Part shown: piece after piece, positions 44,216 through 53,712 of the stretch
Layout: each line of letters opens with the position of its first letter
Position numbering within the stretch: the stretch's first letter is position 1
Assembly (NCBI GenBank): GCA_020630975.1
Contig: JAHDID010000012.1
Location: 23,216-87,215 of the forward strand
DNA: 64,000 nt
Reading direction: 5' to 3'
From: Verrucomicrobiota bacterium
Lineage (GTDB): Bacteria; Verrucomicrobiota; Verrucomicrobiia; Verrucomicrobiales; DEV007
Position numbers and translations under genes: made by a program
Notes under the pieces: generated by a model
Seen by the model: only the letters and a program-made list of their open reading frames with translations
Database searches by the model: none
What the model was told of the DNA's origin: nothing

Positions 44216-46789
44216 ATGAAGCTGAGTTTCCTTCTTCTCGGAATTTTATTTTTCACCGTTTCACCTGGACATACCAGTGAGCAGGTCAAGGTGTATGAGC
44301 CAACGGGCTCCGTCCCCTATCTGTCGGTGGAGGAGAGTTTAAAAACCTTTCACCTGCCTCCTGGCTACCGCCTCGAGGCCGTGGTGACAGAGCCCGAGAT
44401 CGCCGAGCCGGTGGTGGCTGCTTTTGATGGTAATGGCCGTCTCTATGTGGCGGAGATGCGCACCTACATGCAGGATGCGGATGCCACTGGTGAGCAAGAG
44501 CCTAAGAGCCGAGTCTCTGTGCACGAGGATACTGATGGTGATGGCCGGATGGATAAGCACACCGTCTTCGCAGATGATCTCCTGCTACCTCGGATGATTT
44601 TGCCGCTGGATGACCGCGTGTTGATCGGCGAGACCAATACACTCGACATCTACTCCTATCGCGACACCGACGGCGATGGTGTCGCTGAAGAGAAACAAAT
44701 CTTCTACCAAGGCGGTCCCCGTGGTGGCAATATGGAGCACCAGCCCAGTGGCCTGATCTGGTCGATGGATAACTGGCTGTACACCACATACAACGCCTAC
44801 CGCTTACGCTACAATCCGGACGGTTTAGCTCACAAGGAACCAACGGCGCCGAATGGTGGGCAGTGGGGGCTCTGCCAGGATGATCATGGCAAGCCGTGGT
44901 TCGTCAATGCAGGTGGAGAGATCGGTCCGCTTAATTTTCAGCAGCCGATTGTTTACGGCAACTTTAGCGTGTCGGATGAGTTTCCGGTCGACTATCGCGA
45001 GGTGTATCCGCTGGTCGGCCTACCAGATGTTCAGGGAGGCCATGGACGTCGCCGAGAGGAGGATTCTACGCTCAACCATTTCACAGCGACCTGTGGCGAA
45101 GAGATTTTCCGTGGTGACCGCTTACCATCAGATCTGAAGGGAGACTTAGTATTTTCTGAGCCTGTCGGACGCCTGATTCGCCGCAGCAAGGTGACAGTTC
45201 GCGATGGGATCACCTATCTGAAGAATGCTCATCCGGGGAGTGAATTTATCCGCTCTACCGATCCCAACTTCCGCGCTATGAATGTGATGAACGGTCCTGA
45301 CGGCTGTCTCTACATCGTAGACATGTATCGCGGTATCGTGCAGCAGGGAAACTGGACGAAACCGGGGAGCTACCTGCGAGGCGTGATCGATGAGTATGGA
45401 CTGGCGAAAAATACCGGTCGAGGAAGAATCTATCGTTTGGTACACGAGGATCACCCCCGAGATACCACCCGCCCCAATATGCTCGATCAGTCTACGGAGC
45501 AGTTGGTCGCTCATCTCGAGCATCCCAATGGCTGGTGGCGGGATACCGCTCAGAAACTATTGGTACTGCGAGGCGATAGCGCGGCTGTCCCTGCTCTAGA
45601 GAAGATGGCTCGTGAGAGCGAATTTGATCTAGCCCGTATGCATGCGATTTGGGCACTAGAGGGTATCGGTGCCTTATCCGCTGAGTTTGTGAGGGAGAAG
45701 ATGGAAGATCCGCATGGCTCTGTGCGGCGTGCGGCGATCCGAGCTAGTGAGACTCTGTATAAGGCGGGCGATAAGTCATTGGCTGGCGATATCATCGCTA
45801 TGGCAGAGGACTCGGACGAGAATGTCGTGGTCCAGGCCATGCTAACGGCTAAGCGGCTCAACTTTCCTGATTTCCGCAGTTTTGTCGAAAAGACCAGGGC
45901 TGACAGCGACAGTGCGGGTGTGCAGTCCGTTGGTAAGCAGATCATCACTGGGACTGCGCAGAAGCCATTGAGACTGCACGGTGATCAGCTGTCTCTGTAC
46001 AAAGAAGGGCAGACTATTTATGGGTCACTATGTTTCTCCTGCCATGGAGCTGATGGCAAGGGCACGCCCATACCTGGTGGCGATGATTTGCGGCTGGCTC
46101 CGCCGTTTATCAATTCGCCTATCATGGAAGGGCACCCCGAACTGGCGACCAAAGTGGTGCTCCATGGCCTGACTGGTCCGATCCATGGAAAGACTTATCC
46201 CGGTGAGATGATCGCGATGGCCTCGAATGGTGATCGCTGGGTAGCGGCAGTGTTATCTTACATCAATAATAGCTTCGGCAATCAGTTGGGCTTCGTCACC
46301 GAGCAGATGGTCACCCGCGTGCGTGAGGACCATGTGGATCGCAAGACGCCCTGGACCTTGGAAGAGCTATACGCCAGTGTGCCGCAGGTCATCGAGAATC
46401 GTAGCGATTGGAAGCTGACCGCGAGTGATAATGATGGCGACTGTAGCAAGGCGATCGATGGAAACTTTGGCACACGCTATAGTACCAATCGCAGCATGGC
46501 GCCGGGCATGTGGCTGCAGGTCGAGCTACCCGAGGTCACAGAGATCGCAGGGCTCATCCTCGATGCGGCAGGATCTCGAAATGACTATCCTCGGGGCTGT
46601 ACGCTGGAGTTTTCCGAGGATGGCAAGACGTGGTCCGAGCCATTGACCCACAAAGAAGTGCAGAAAAGCAAAGTCGAAATCGAGTTTCCCAAGCGGAAGA
46701 CGAAATACATCAAAGTCACACAGACCGGTAGTCATCATTTGTTTTGGTCGATACATGATCTTCAGCTGTTAAAACCCGGGGAACAGTAG
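44216..46789 (+). CDS. PVC-type heme-binding CxxCH protein with discoidin domain
   Basis: 857 aa, exported (signal LSFLLLGILFFTVSPGHTS). Residues about 40-400 form a beta-propeller dehydrogenase-like domain (FDGNGRLYVAEMRTYMQDAD, DTDGDGVAEE). Residues about 420-570 are HEAT-like helices (ALEKMARESEFDLARMHAIW). A cytochrome c module follows with Cys606, Cys609 and His610 (CFSCHGADGKGTP). The C-terminal about 130 residues are an F5/8 type C discoidin-like domain (AIDGNFGTRYSTN, GMWLQVELPE). This architecture is characteristic of Planctomycetes and Verrucomicrobia. It probably oxidises sugars or related compounds in the periplasm; the substrate is unknown. Confidence 0.93.
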   Translation: MKLSFLLLGILFFTVSPGHTSEQVKVYEPTGSVPYLSVEESLKTFHLPPGYRLEAVVTEPEIAEPVVAAFDGNGRLYVAEMRTYMQDADATGEQEPKSRVSVHEDTDGDGRMDKHTVFADDLLLPRMILPLDDRVLIGETNTLDIYSYRDTDGDGVAEEKQIFYQGGPRGGNMEHQPSGLIWSMDNWLYTTYNAYRLRYNPDGLAHKEPTAPNGGQWGLCQDDHGKPWFVNAGGEIGPLNFQQPIVYGNFSVSDEFPVDYREVYPLVGLPDVQGGHGRRREEDSTLNHFTATCGEEIFRGDRLPSDLKGDLVFSEPVGRLIRRSKVTVRDGITYLKNAHPGSEFIRSTDPNFRAMNVMNGPDGCLYIVDMYRGIVQQGNWTKPGSYLRGVIDEYGLAKNTGRGRIYRLVHEDHPRDTTRPNMLDQSTEQLVAHLEHPNGWWRDTAQKLLVLRGDSAAVPALEKMARESEFDLARMHAIWALEGIGALSAEFVREKMEDPHGSVRRAAIRASETLYKAGDKSLAGDIIAMAEDSDENVVVQAMLTAKRLNFPDFRSFVEKTRADSDSAGVQSVGKQIITGTAQKPLRLHGDQLSLYKEGQTIYGSLCFSCHGADGKGTPIPGGDDLRLAPPFINSPIMEGHPELATKVVLHGLTGPIHGKTYPGEMIAMASNGDRWVAAVLSYINNSFGNQLGFVTEQMVTRVREDHVDRKTPWTLEELYASVPQVIENRSDWKLTASDNDGDCSKAIDGNFGTRYSTNRSMAPGMWLQVELPEVTEIAGLILDAAGSRNDYPRGCTLEFSEDGKTWSEPLTHKEVQKSKVEIEFPKRKTKYIKVTQTGSHHLFWSIHDLQLLKPGEQ

Positions 46790-46834
46790 AGGTCGAAGGG
46801 TATCGTTTACTGGATGGTTGAGTTTTAGTTCCGG

Positions 46835-47656
46835 ATGATTCGTAGATTGGTATTTCTTTATGCGGTACTTTGCCTAGGATTCGTCTCAGGAGTAGCGCAG
46901 GAAGCGGCGCAGCCCGAGTCGAAGGCGAAACTGGGCGAAGCACGAGCTTTGTATATGCAGCTCTGGACCTTGCGTGAGAATCCCAAATTTCACGAGTATG
47001 GTCTGTCCGGTGCTAGTCCAGCCTACAAATGGCATCAGCGGTATCAGCAGTTTGTCGAGATGGAGGGCGGGGGATTCATCAAGCGTAATATCGCTCCTAC
47101 AGAACTCTATATCTTGGCGATGGATTGGGTGCGCCACAAAGGGGAGGAGACGGAGTTGAGCCAGTTTACCACCAAAAACTGGGATCGAGCTTTTGGGCTG
47201 CGCAATGGTGCAGAGCGTGAGCAATATCACCAGACCGGTGAGCCAGGAGTGCTAAGGGCAAAGTCTCTGGTATTTGACTCTTATGAAAAAATAAAAGCTT
47301 ACGATGCGACTTTTGATCTGCCGCATGAGCAGGGAGTCGCTGCGCGTAGCGAGATAGGCGATGCGGGGCATATCACGATGTTTCCAGGTGTGCGGCCCGC
47401 CACGATCCTAGAGGTCGAGCCGGTACCGACGAATCCCGGTCTGGGCGCACTATGTATCGAGCTCTCTGGTGAGGGGGCAGATGCTCAGTACTGGGTGATG
47501 GCTAATAAGTTCTTCACTCGAAAGTATTTACTCGATTACACCAAAGATCTGGCTGCTCAGAGTGAGCATGCGCGAATCGTGAAGTTTTTAGATCTGTACC
47601 AGCTCTCTGATGATCCAGTGTTTTCACCGTATCTGCCCGAGCGCGAGAGCGAGTAG
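46835..47656 (+). CDS. Exported hypothetical protein, 273 aa
   Basis: Signal peptide RRLVFLYAVLCLGFVSGVAQ. The mature protein is mixed alpha/beta with many Trp and Tyr (LYMQLWTLRENPKFHEYGL, YWVMANKFFTRKYLLDYT) and no recognised domain. It lies 45 bp after the PVC heme protein on the same strand, so it may be co-expressed and act with it in the periplasm. Convergent with the FAH-family gene. Confidence 0.7.
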   Translation: MIRRLVFLYAVLCLGFVSGVAQEAAQPESKAKLGEARALYMQLWTLRENPKFHEYGLSGASPAYKWHQRYQQFVEMEGGGFIKRNIAPTELYILAMDWVRHKGEETELSQFTTKNWDRAFGLRNGAEREQYHQTGEPGVLRAKSLVFDSYEKIKAYDATFDLPHEQGVAARSEIGDAGHITMFPGVRPATILEVEPVPTNPGLGALCIELSGEGADAQYWVMANKFFTRKYLLDYTKDLAAQSEHARIVKFLDLYQLSDDPVFSPYLPERESE

Positions 47657-47667
47657 AGCGGGATCAA

Positions 47668-48825
47668 CTAAGAAGGCCAAAGACCGCGTTGCGCGAGATT
47701 GCGCATCAGTGCCGTGGTGCCAAAAGACCAAGGGGATAGACTGTCTGCGGGCTGCATAGTGCTCACTAAGGTGCCTAAGCGAGGCGAGCTGATGGTTACT
47801 AGATCATCGGGTTTGTGGGTGAAGCCTGCGCCTGCTGTATCGCGGTCGTCGGTAGGGATTACCATGGTTCCCAGAAACAATACAGCACCGTCTGGATAGC
47901 CGTGGTTATGGAATAACTGTTCGGCGAGAGACTGCGGGGAGCGGGAGATTTTACCCATATCATTGACGTAGGTCTTCTCAAACCCATCGGCAGAGTTGGA
48001 GACTGCCAGATGGATTTCGGCGGTCTCGATATCTGCCAGGGTGAAGTGCTCGTCGAAGAGCCGAATCACTGGACCTAATACGGTAGACCCGGTGGTGTCT
48101 TTGGCCTCGCCTAGGAGTAGAGGCGATTGCCCTTCAGTGCCGCGGTCGTTGATGTCATTCCCTAGAGTGGCCCCGACTATCTCGCCACGGGAGTTGAGCA
48201 CCAGGACTATCTCTGGCTCTGGGTTCACCCAGTCTGATAGAGTCGAATAGCCAGCAGTCTGGTGGCTGCCCACACTGGAGCCAGGAGGGGCTTTGGTAAA
48301 GATCTCCGCTAGAGGGCCTAGGCCGACTTGTAGATAAGCGGTGTCCACGCCTTGGTCTTTGAAAAGCGATATGATACGTAGAGCCTCGGCACTACCTGGC
48401 GCGACGCTCGACATATCGTCTCCGACTAGGTCGACGATTTGTGCGCGCAGGGCGGTAGCGATTTGTTTGGCGTTCTCCTTCTTGCCTGCCGCAGCATTTT
48501 CGATCGTGCGTTCGATCATCGAGTCGGAGAATGTCACTCCAGCGGCTTTAAGAGACTGCAGGTCGACTGGGCTGAGTAGTTGCCCCGCCTCTGCATAGTC
48601 ATTCAGTAGGCCTAGAGGTACACCTGATGCAGATCGAACGGCAGTAGCAGGGGCTGTCTGCTCGAATAGCAGATTCGAGGTGGGGTAGAGAGCGGTCAGA
48701 TCGGTCAGTGTGCCATCTGGCTCGACCCGCGCTAGACAGGGCCCCGCTTGATCTTCTGACCAGACACGGGCTACTAGAGTGGCACGCTCGTGGTCTATGG
48801 GTAGGAGGTTCGGTCGCTCACTCAT
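47668..48825 (-). CDS. Fumarylacetoacetase-fold enzyme, 2-keto-3-deoxy-pentonate-dehydratase-like
   Basis: 385 aa cytosolic protein with a C-terminal FAH-fold domain (about 165-385). Metal-binding acidic residues are visible: Glu203 and Glu205 in NPEPEIVLVLN, and Asp224 in LGNDINDR with nearby Lys242. Length and N-terminal region match XylX-type 2-keto-3-deoxy-pentonate dehydratases rather than short FAH hydrolases. That reaction yields 2-oxoglutarate semialdehyde, the substrate predicted for the dehydrogenase at 41235-42767. The metabolic link is inference; the fold is secure. Confidence 0.85.
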   Translation of the reverse strand: MSERPNLLPIDHERATLVARVWSEDQAGPCLARVEPDGTLTDLTALYPTSNLLFEQTAPATAVRSASGVPLGLLNDYAEAGQLLSPVDLQSLKAAGVTFSDSMIERTIENAAAGKKENAKQIATALRAQIVDLVGDDMSSVAPGSAEALRIISLFKDQGVDTAYLQVGLGPLAEIFTKAPPGSSVGSHQTAGYSTLSDWVNPEPEIVLVLNSRGEIVGATLGNDINDRGTEGQSPLLLGEAKDTTGSTVLGPVIRLFDEHFTLADIETAEIHLAVSNSADGFEKTYVNDMGKISRSPQSLAEQLFHNHGYPDGAVLFLGTMVIPTDDRDTAGAGFTHKPDDLVTISSPRLGTLVSTMQPADSLSPWSFGTTALMRNLAQRGLWPS

Positions 48826-48910
48826 AGCCGATGGTGATACTGAAAAATCACCATCGGGTCCAGTCGACTGTTATACGGATAAGCGCTCAGGGAAGAGGCT
48901 GACCTACTGA

Positions 48911-50758
48911 TCAGACGACGATCTGGCCTGGGCCGATGCCATCTGGGCGTTTCTCGTATAGAGCGATCTCTATGACGGTGTCGTCGGCGATGCTTTTGCC
49001 CGCCCAGCCGCAGTTTTGTTTGGTATTGGCACTATCGCCATCGGCGAGGTGGCCAAATCCCCAGCCTCCGTAGGTGAAGCGAGTCTCTACTTCTCCTGCA
49101 CATTCTTCCGAGAAAAATCCCAGGTGTCGTGCGCCGTAGAAAAATTCGTTCGTTCCGTTGAAGCCAAAAGTCTGGTCATCGTGGCATTTGAGGATGGTAT
49201 TGTGCTCGATAGGCGCGTACATGATCTCACCTGTATCGGTTCGCTTGATGCTGATCCAAGTGGCTTCGCCATCGATGTCTTGCAGAGCGATGGATCGATC
49301 ATTGGCCCCCCGGTAGGTATCGGTATTCCAGATCTCTGGGTCGTTGGAGCGGAAGATCACTAGGCTAGCTACATTCTTCAGCGAGTGGGCCTTGGGCTCG
49401 GCTGGAGCGGTATCTGGGCTCATCCATGGGCTGTCCGGCACGATGCTATCGACTTCGCTCCTGGGAGTGAAATGGTAACTATCTCCTAGGGCCGCATCTT
49501 TGGCAGACTCAGGTTTTTCGCTAGGGACCGAGGGGGGCTCGGCTGAGAGGCGGCTGGATTGGAATTGATAGCCGCTGGTTTCGCCCCTGGGGCTTTCGGA
49601 TTTGAGTGTCGCTCCGCTGGCTTGGCTAGTAGGGGTTTTCCAGGTGTAGCCCTTGCTCGAGCTAGTCGGTGTCGATTGCTTCTTTTCGCTGGGAGCGGGT
49701 TTCTCGGGTTTGGATGTGGGCTCTGCTACCGTCGGCTTTTCTGGTGTGATCTCTAGCAGGCTCTTGGGCTCGGTTCTTTTGGGGATAGGAGCGAGAGGCT
49801 TAGGTGGGGCTGGAGGGGATGCAACAGCAGCCGAGGCTGGGGCTGGAGTCGGAGCGGCTGGTTGGCTCGCCGCTGGAGAGGTGCCAGTGGGCACGGGGCC
49901 AGTTTTGAGGGCATCGATTGCTGCCTCTGCTGCGGCGATGGTGTCGGTCGGCTCGCCGCGGTAGCGTCTGCTGCTAAAAATATCGAGAGTGGTCTGCTCT
50001 TTGCCTATCGACTGTAGGGTGTCGCTCGGCAGGTACTCTCCTGCCTCTGCCATCAGTTCGGTGGCCTCTAGCTCAGCGTGTTTGGCGATGTCTAGGACAT
50101 CGTCTGGGATCTGAGTCAGGTCCGTGCTCAGTCGCTCGATGGTGTCGATACTCTTCTCGATCTGAGCTGCGTCCAGGCGGTTGAAGCGTGCTTGTTGCTC
50201 GATCTTTAGTACATCGCCTAGCCCTGTCCGCAATACTCCCTGAGCTTTGCGGAGGGTTTGCAGTTCTGTGGTGATGCCTTGGCGACTGCTCTTCATCTTC
50301 TCGAGCCACTCCTTGGCGTCGGCAGAGCTACCCCCATGCTCCGCGCCAGTTCGCCCGAGGCGAGCTAGACGGCGGTCCAGCACGGACAGTTTGGAGATGC
50401 CATTTCCCAGTTGTTGGCGCTGCTCGCGGATGCTTTCTGCGAGAAAGAACAGGCGGTACGCGGCATTGGATAGGGGATGGTTTTTGTCTGGCGCCAGAGA
50501 TTCCACCAGTTTCGACAGGCGGGAGTGCTTCTCCAGAGTCTGATGCTCCTGTAGCAGGCTCTTCTCGCGTTGCCACTCGAGCTCTTCGTTTTCAGCGGGA
50601 CGCTCAGGCTGGGCTGAGTCGGTTTCGATGCTCTTGGAGAGCTTACGGATCTTGCTGCGTTGGGCGAGCAGCATGATGAAGAGTAGCAGCAAGATCAGTA
50701 GTCCTACTGCTAGCGCAGTTAAAATATTGGCTGGGTATGGCGGTGTGATGTCTGTCAA
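48911..50758 (-). CDS. Membrane-anchored hypothetical protein with coiled coil and Pro/Ser-rich linker
   Basis: 615 aa. A single N-terminal transmembrane helix (ILTALAVGLLILLLLFIMLL) is followed by charged coiled-coil segments (about 40-240). A long low-complexity Pro/Ala/Ser/Lys linker (about 285-440) leads to a folded C-terminal domain (about 455-615). That domain is rich in Trp, Gly and Asp (DGEATWISIKRTDTGEIMYA, YGGWGFGHLADGDSA). The layout suggests a cell-envelope-spanning or stalked protein. No family recognised. Confidence 0.75.
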   Translation of the reverse strand: MTDITPPYPANILTALAVGLLILLLLFIMLLAQRSKIRKLSKSIETDSAQPERPAENEELEWQREKSLLQEHQTLEKHSRLSKLVESLAPDKNHPLSNAAYRLFFLAESIREQRQQLGNGISKLSVLDRRLARLGRTGAEHGGSSADAKEWLEKMKSSRQGITTELQTLRKAQGVLRTGLGDVLKIEQQARFNRLDAAQIEKSIDTIERLSTDLTQIPDDVLDIAKHAELEATELMAEAGEYLPSDTLQSIGKEQTTLDIFSSRRYRGEPTDTIAAAEAAIDALKTGPVPTGTSPAASQPAAPTPAPASAAVASPPAPPKPLAPIPKRTEPKSLLEITPEKPTVAEPTSKPEKPAPSEKKQSTPTSSSKGYTWKTPTSQASGATLKSESPRGETSGYQFQSSRLSAEPPSVPSEKPESAKDAALGDSYHFTPRSEVDSIVPDSPWMSPDTAPAEPKAHSLKNVASLVIFRSNDPEIWNTDTYRGANDRSIALQDIDGEATWISIKRTDTGEIMYAPIEHNTILKCHDDQTFGFNGTNEFFYGARHLGFFSEECAGEVETRFTYGGWGFGHLADGDSANTKQNCGWAGKSIADDTVIEIALYEKRPDGIGPGQIVV

Positions 50759-50905
50759 GGTGTGTGCGGTGTGGGAATTCGTTATTAAAATGACAAGATC
50801 TTATGGTAGTTCAAGGAAAATTGTTGAAATTTAGAATCAAGTCTGACGATTATCCGTCAAAAGATACGTGACTCACAAGGCTTGAGCACTTTATGAAATC
50901 ACTTT

Positions 50906-51919
50906 ATGATAAAAATCATGAGATTGCTTTTTTCGTTGTTCCCATCAGTTTGTCTTTTTCTAGCGCTCAACCTTACAGTCAGCACTGCTGGCGACCTGAC
51001 GCCTCAACAGCGAGAGTCTCTCAAGGCTCAGATGAAGCAGATCAAAGAGTCGCTCGACCAACATATCAGTACTCGCAACACAGATGCACGCTCAATCTTC
51101 AGTCGAGCATCGTCAGACCCTCGCGCGGCAGTGGACCTCTACCTCGAGTGCTATAAGAAGGTGAACTACACCATGGAAAATCGGAGCGACGCGGATTTCC
51201 GAGCTTGGAAGGAGACTCAGGAAGAGCGTCTGAGGGATAAGGCCTTTGTCCAGTCGCTGATGCTACAGCTGCGCTACCTGGCGCTCTCCTGCCACGCCGC
51301 CGAAGTGGAGGAGATCGACGAAGTCTTTGGGCCGCTGACTCAGTATGTCGAGAGTCTCAGCCAGCTCGATGAGATGCCCGACCAGGTCCTGCTGCAGGGA
51401 GTGAGTGGCTCGATTTTTGCCAAAGCTTTTTTCATCGAGGATATGCTGAGCAGCAACGAGGGCTGGGAGCAGTCACCTTTTAACATCCCAGGCATGTATC
51501 AGCGCACTATCCTGCCACATCTGCGTGCTAATCAACCCGATGCACTGATGAATGCATGGGATCGCCGTATCGCTCAGCAGAAGCGCATCGTGATGTTCTT
51601 TGAGGAGAAAAAAGAGGAAGCGCTACGCGGGCTCGATCGCGATGAAAAAGTCAAAGCGCGCGATCGGCAGGAGCGCCGGGGCGGTATCGTTGGTTCTCAT
51701 GATATCGATGAGTTCACCAGAGAGACACTGCCGCGCTTGATTTGGGATAAGCATAAGGACATGTATCAATACATCGATCAGCTAGAGGCGGCCAAAGCCA
51801 TGCTCCTGATCGTGAAGGAGAATCTCAAAGGCGAGAATGGTGAATTTTACTACGACGACTTCATGTCCACCATTTCAGGTGAGGGGGAGGCTACCGAGAC
51901 CCCTGAAGCCGCTGAATAG
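50906..51919 (+). CDS. Exported helical hypothetical protein, 337 aa
   Basis: Signal peptide LLFSLFPSVCLFLALNLTVSTAG; starts at 50906 or the Met four codons on (50918). The mature protein is strongly helical and charged, opening with LTPQQRESLKAQMKQIKES and ending with an acidic tail (GEGEATETPEAAE). The middle has a clear Tyr/Met/Leu heptad-like pattern but no catalytic motif. Alone in its orientation, with an AATAGGGT repeat and hairpin immediately downstream. Confidence 0.72.
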   Translation: MIKIMRLLFSLFPSVCLFLALNLTVSTAGDLTPQQRESLKAQMKQIKESLDQHISTRNTDARSIFSRASSDPRAAVDLYLECYKKVNYTMENRSDADFRAWKETQEERLRDKAFVQSLMLQLRYLALSCHAAEVEEIDEVFGPLTQYVESLSQLDEMPDQVLLQGVSGSIFAKAFFIEDMLSSNEGWEQSPFNIPGMYQRTILPHLRANQPDALMNAWDRRIAQQKRIVMFFEEKKEEALRGLDRDEKVKARDRQERRGGIVGSHDIDEFTRETLPRLIWDKHKDMYQYIDQLEAAKAMLLIVKENLKGENGEFYYDDFMSTISGEGEATETPEAAE

Positions 51920-51936
51920 AGGAGAAAACCGCCCGA

Positions 51937-51987
51937 TTCAATAGGGTACAATTTTCATTCAATAGGGTACAATCGGTATTGTACCCT
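51937..51987. repeat. AATAGGGT tandem element (two units, 21-bp period) plus hairpin
   Basis: CAATAGGGT at 51939-51947 and 51960-51968, exactly 21 bp apart and ending in AATCG as in the other copies. The second unit also forms a perfect hairpin: AGGGTACAAT (51964-51973) with ATTGTACCCT (51978-51987) around CGGT. Its last base overlaps the stop codon of the convergent sulfatase gene, so it may serve as a bidirectional terminator. Confidence 0.8.
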
Positions 51988-53480
51988 CAATCTGCTTTGG
52001 TTTTAGTCTTCTGGTTCTTTCTCCTCTCTTCGCGGCGGGCTTTGGCCATGGCTTCGATTTCGGTGATCAGAGCGTCGAGTTTCTTGGGGGCATTGCGTAG
52101 TGTGAGTGCTTCTAACATGGGGTCTTCGGTATCTTCCATCCATGCCTTTAGCTTGCGGCGTAGGGAGCCAGCCACAGTTTTGTGATCTGGCGAGTCGATG
52201 AGGTTGTGTAGGCAGTTGGGATCTTTTCGCACGTCGTAGAGCTCTTCGAGAGTGCGATGGTCGAATATCTCCAGTCTGGCGGCTACCTCGGGATTGGTCT
52301 CGGCTACCTTCTTCATCTGCTTGTAGGTGGCTGTGCCCTGGGTCGCAGTCTTGCACTGGCGTGTGCCGTTGGACCAGGGGTTGAATAGGTAGAGGTAATC
52401 GGGAGTTTGGACACCTCGTATCGGGTGGCGCACGCCTCCGGAGTTTTCGGCGTATTCTTTGATGACGTGGGTTAGGCCTTTCACTTTCTGGCCTTTTAGC
52501 GCGCCGAGGTGGGAGGTGCCCTCGACACAGTCTGGGATAGGTGCGCCGACGATCTCGCAGAGAGTCGGCAGCATGTCGACGGCGGAGATCATGTGCTCTG
52601 AGTCGACTGAGCCGGGCTCGACTACCCCGGGCCAACGCACCATCCATGGAGTGCGGGTACTGTGGTGGTAGAGTTGGGTTTTGGCAAAGGGCAGTGGCAT
52701 GCCATGGTCTGAGAGAAACAGTACGACGGTGCTATCGGCCTGGCCGGAGGCATCTAGCGCATCGAGGATCGATCCCACAGCATCGTCGGCGCGGCGCACT
52801 GATGTGTAATAGAGCGCGAGTTCCTCGCGGACCACCGGATCATCCCAGAGGAAGCCGGGAATAGGCACCTCTTCAGCGGTGTAGATCTTCGAGGCCGGGT
52901 GGCGATCGTTGGGCTTCCAAAATGGCTTGTGGGGATCGGAGATGTTGATGTTTATCACGAAAGGTTTGCCTGCCTTTTTGGCATTCTCTATGCCGCGGCT
53001 GGTGCTGCGGCCGAAGCTGGCGACATCTTTTGGGTGCTCTTTTTTGCCCGTTTCGGGGATGATGGTCAGATCGTCGTCCCAATGGTAGGGCTGGTAGGGT
53101 GTGGAGTGGGAGACTTTGCCCCGGATGCCGACGTAGTAGCCTGCCTCCTGCATGACGTCGCACATTGGCTTGAAGGTGAAATCTCGTACTTGGAAAAAGC
53201 CATCCACACCGGTGGAGTGTGGGAACATACCGGAAAACATGACATTGCGTGATGGGTAGCAGTTGCCGACTTGCACGTGCGCCATCTCAAATCTCATGCC
53301 TTCTGAAGCGAGGCGGTCCATATTAGGGGTGATGTCGGAGAGGGGGCAGCCATAGATACCGACGGAGTCGCAGCTCATATCATCGACAGTGATGATCAGG
53401 AGGTTTGGCCTGTCTGCCCCGATGGTGCTGAGCAGTGGGGCAAAAACACAATAGAGCAACGCAAAATAACGAGTCAACAT
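51987..53480 (-). CDS. Secreted sulfatase
   Basis: 497 aa, type I formylglycine-dependent sulfatase with signal peptide (YFALLYCVFAPLLSTIGA). The maturation motif is CYPSR at Cys74 (VGNCYPSRNVMFSG), which should be converted to formylglycine. N-terminal metal ligands are in TVDDMSCDS, and later sites include FLSDHG and KTQLYHHSTRTPW. The target is probably a sulfated polysaccharide or glycan in the periplasm or outside, in line with marine Verrucomicrobia. No cognate FGE-type maturase is in the window. Confidence 0.93.
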   Translation of the reverse strand: MLTRYFALLYCVFAPLLSTIGADRPNLLIITVDDMSCDSVGIYGCPLSDITPNMDRLASEGMRFEMAHVQVGNCYPSRNVMFSGMFPHSTGVDGFFQVRDFTFKPMCDVMQEAGYYVGIRGKVSHSTPYQPYHWDDDLTIIPETGKKEHPKDVASFGRSTSRGIENAKKAGKPFVININISDPHKPFWKPNDRHPASKIYTAEEVPIPGFLWDDPVVREELALYYTSVRRADDAVGSILDALDASGQADSTVVLFLSDHGMPLPFAKTQLYHHSTRTPWMVRWPGVVEPGSVDSEHMISAVDMLPTLCEIVGAPIPDCVEGTSHLGALKGQKVKGLTHVIKEYAENSGGVRHPIRGVQTPDYLYLFNPWSNGTRQCKTATQGTATYKQMKKVAETNPEVAARLEIFDHRTLEELYDVRKDPNCLHNLIDSPDHKTVAGSLRRKLKAWMEDTEDPMLEALTLRNAPKKLDALITEIEAMAKARREERRKNQKTKTKAD

Positions 53481-53712
53481 GACGATACTAGATCGAAAAA
53501 TGCCGACGCTGGCAATCTCGCAGTCATGGCTTATGTCAGTGAAGCAGAAAAAGCTATCAGCTGATGTTTAAGACTTGTTGATTATAAGTGATTGACAGGA
53601 GCACACTAGGGGGCGATTCAAATTTTGGTGTCTTTCTGTCTCTATTCGGAGTCTAGGGAGGCGACGACGGGGTTTTGCCTCATCTCATACCAATCTAACT
53701 ACTACAATAACT

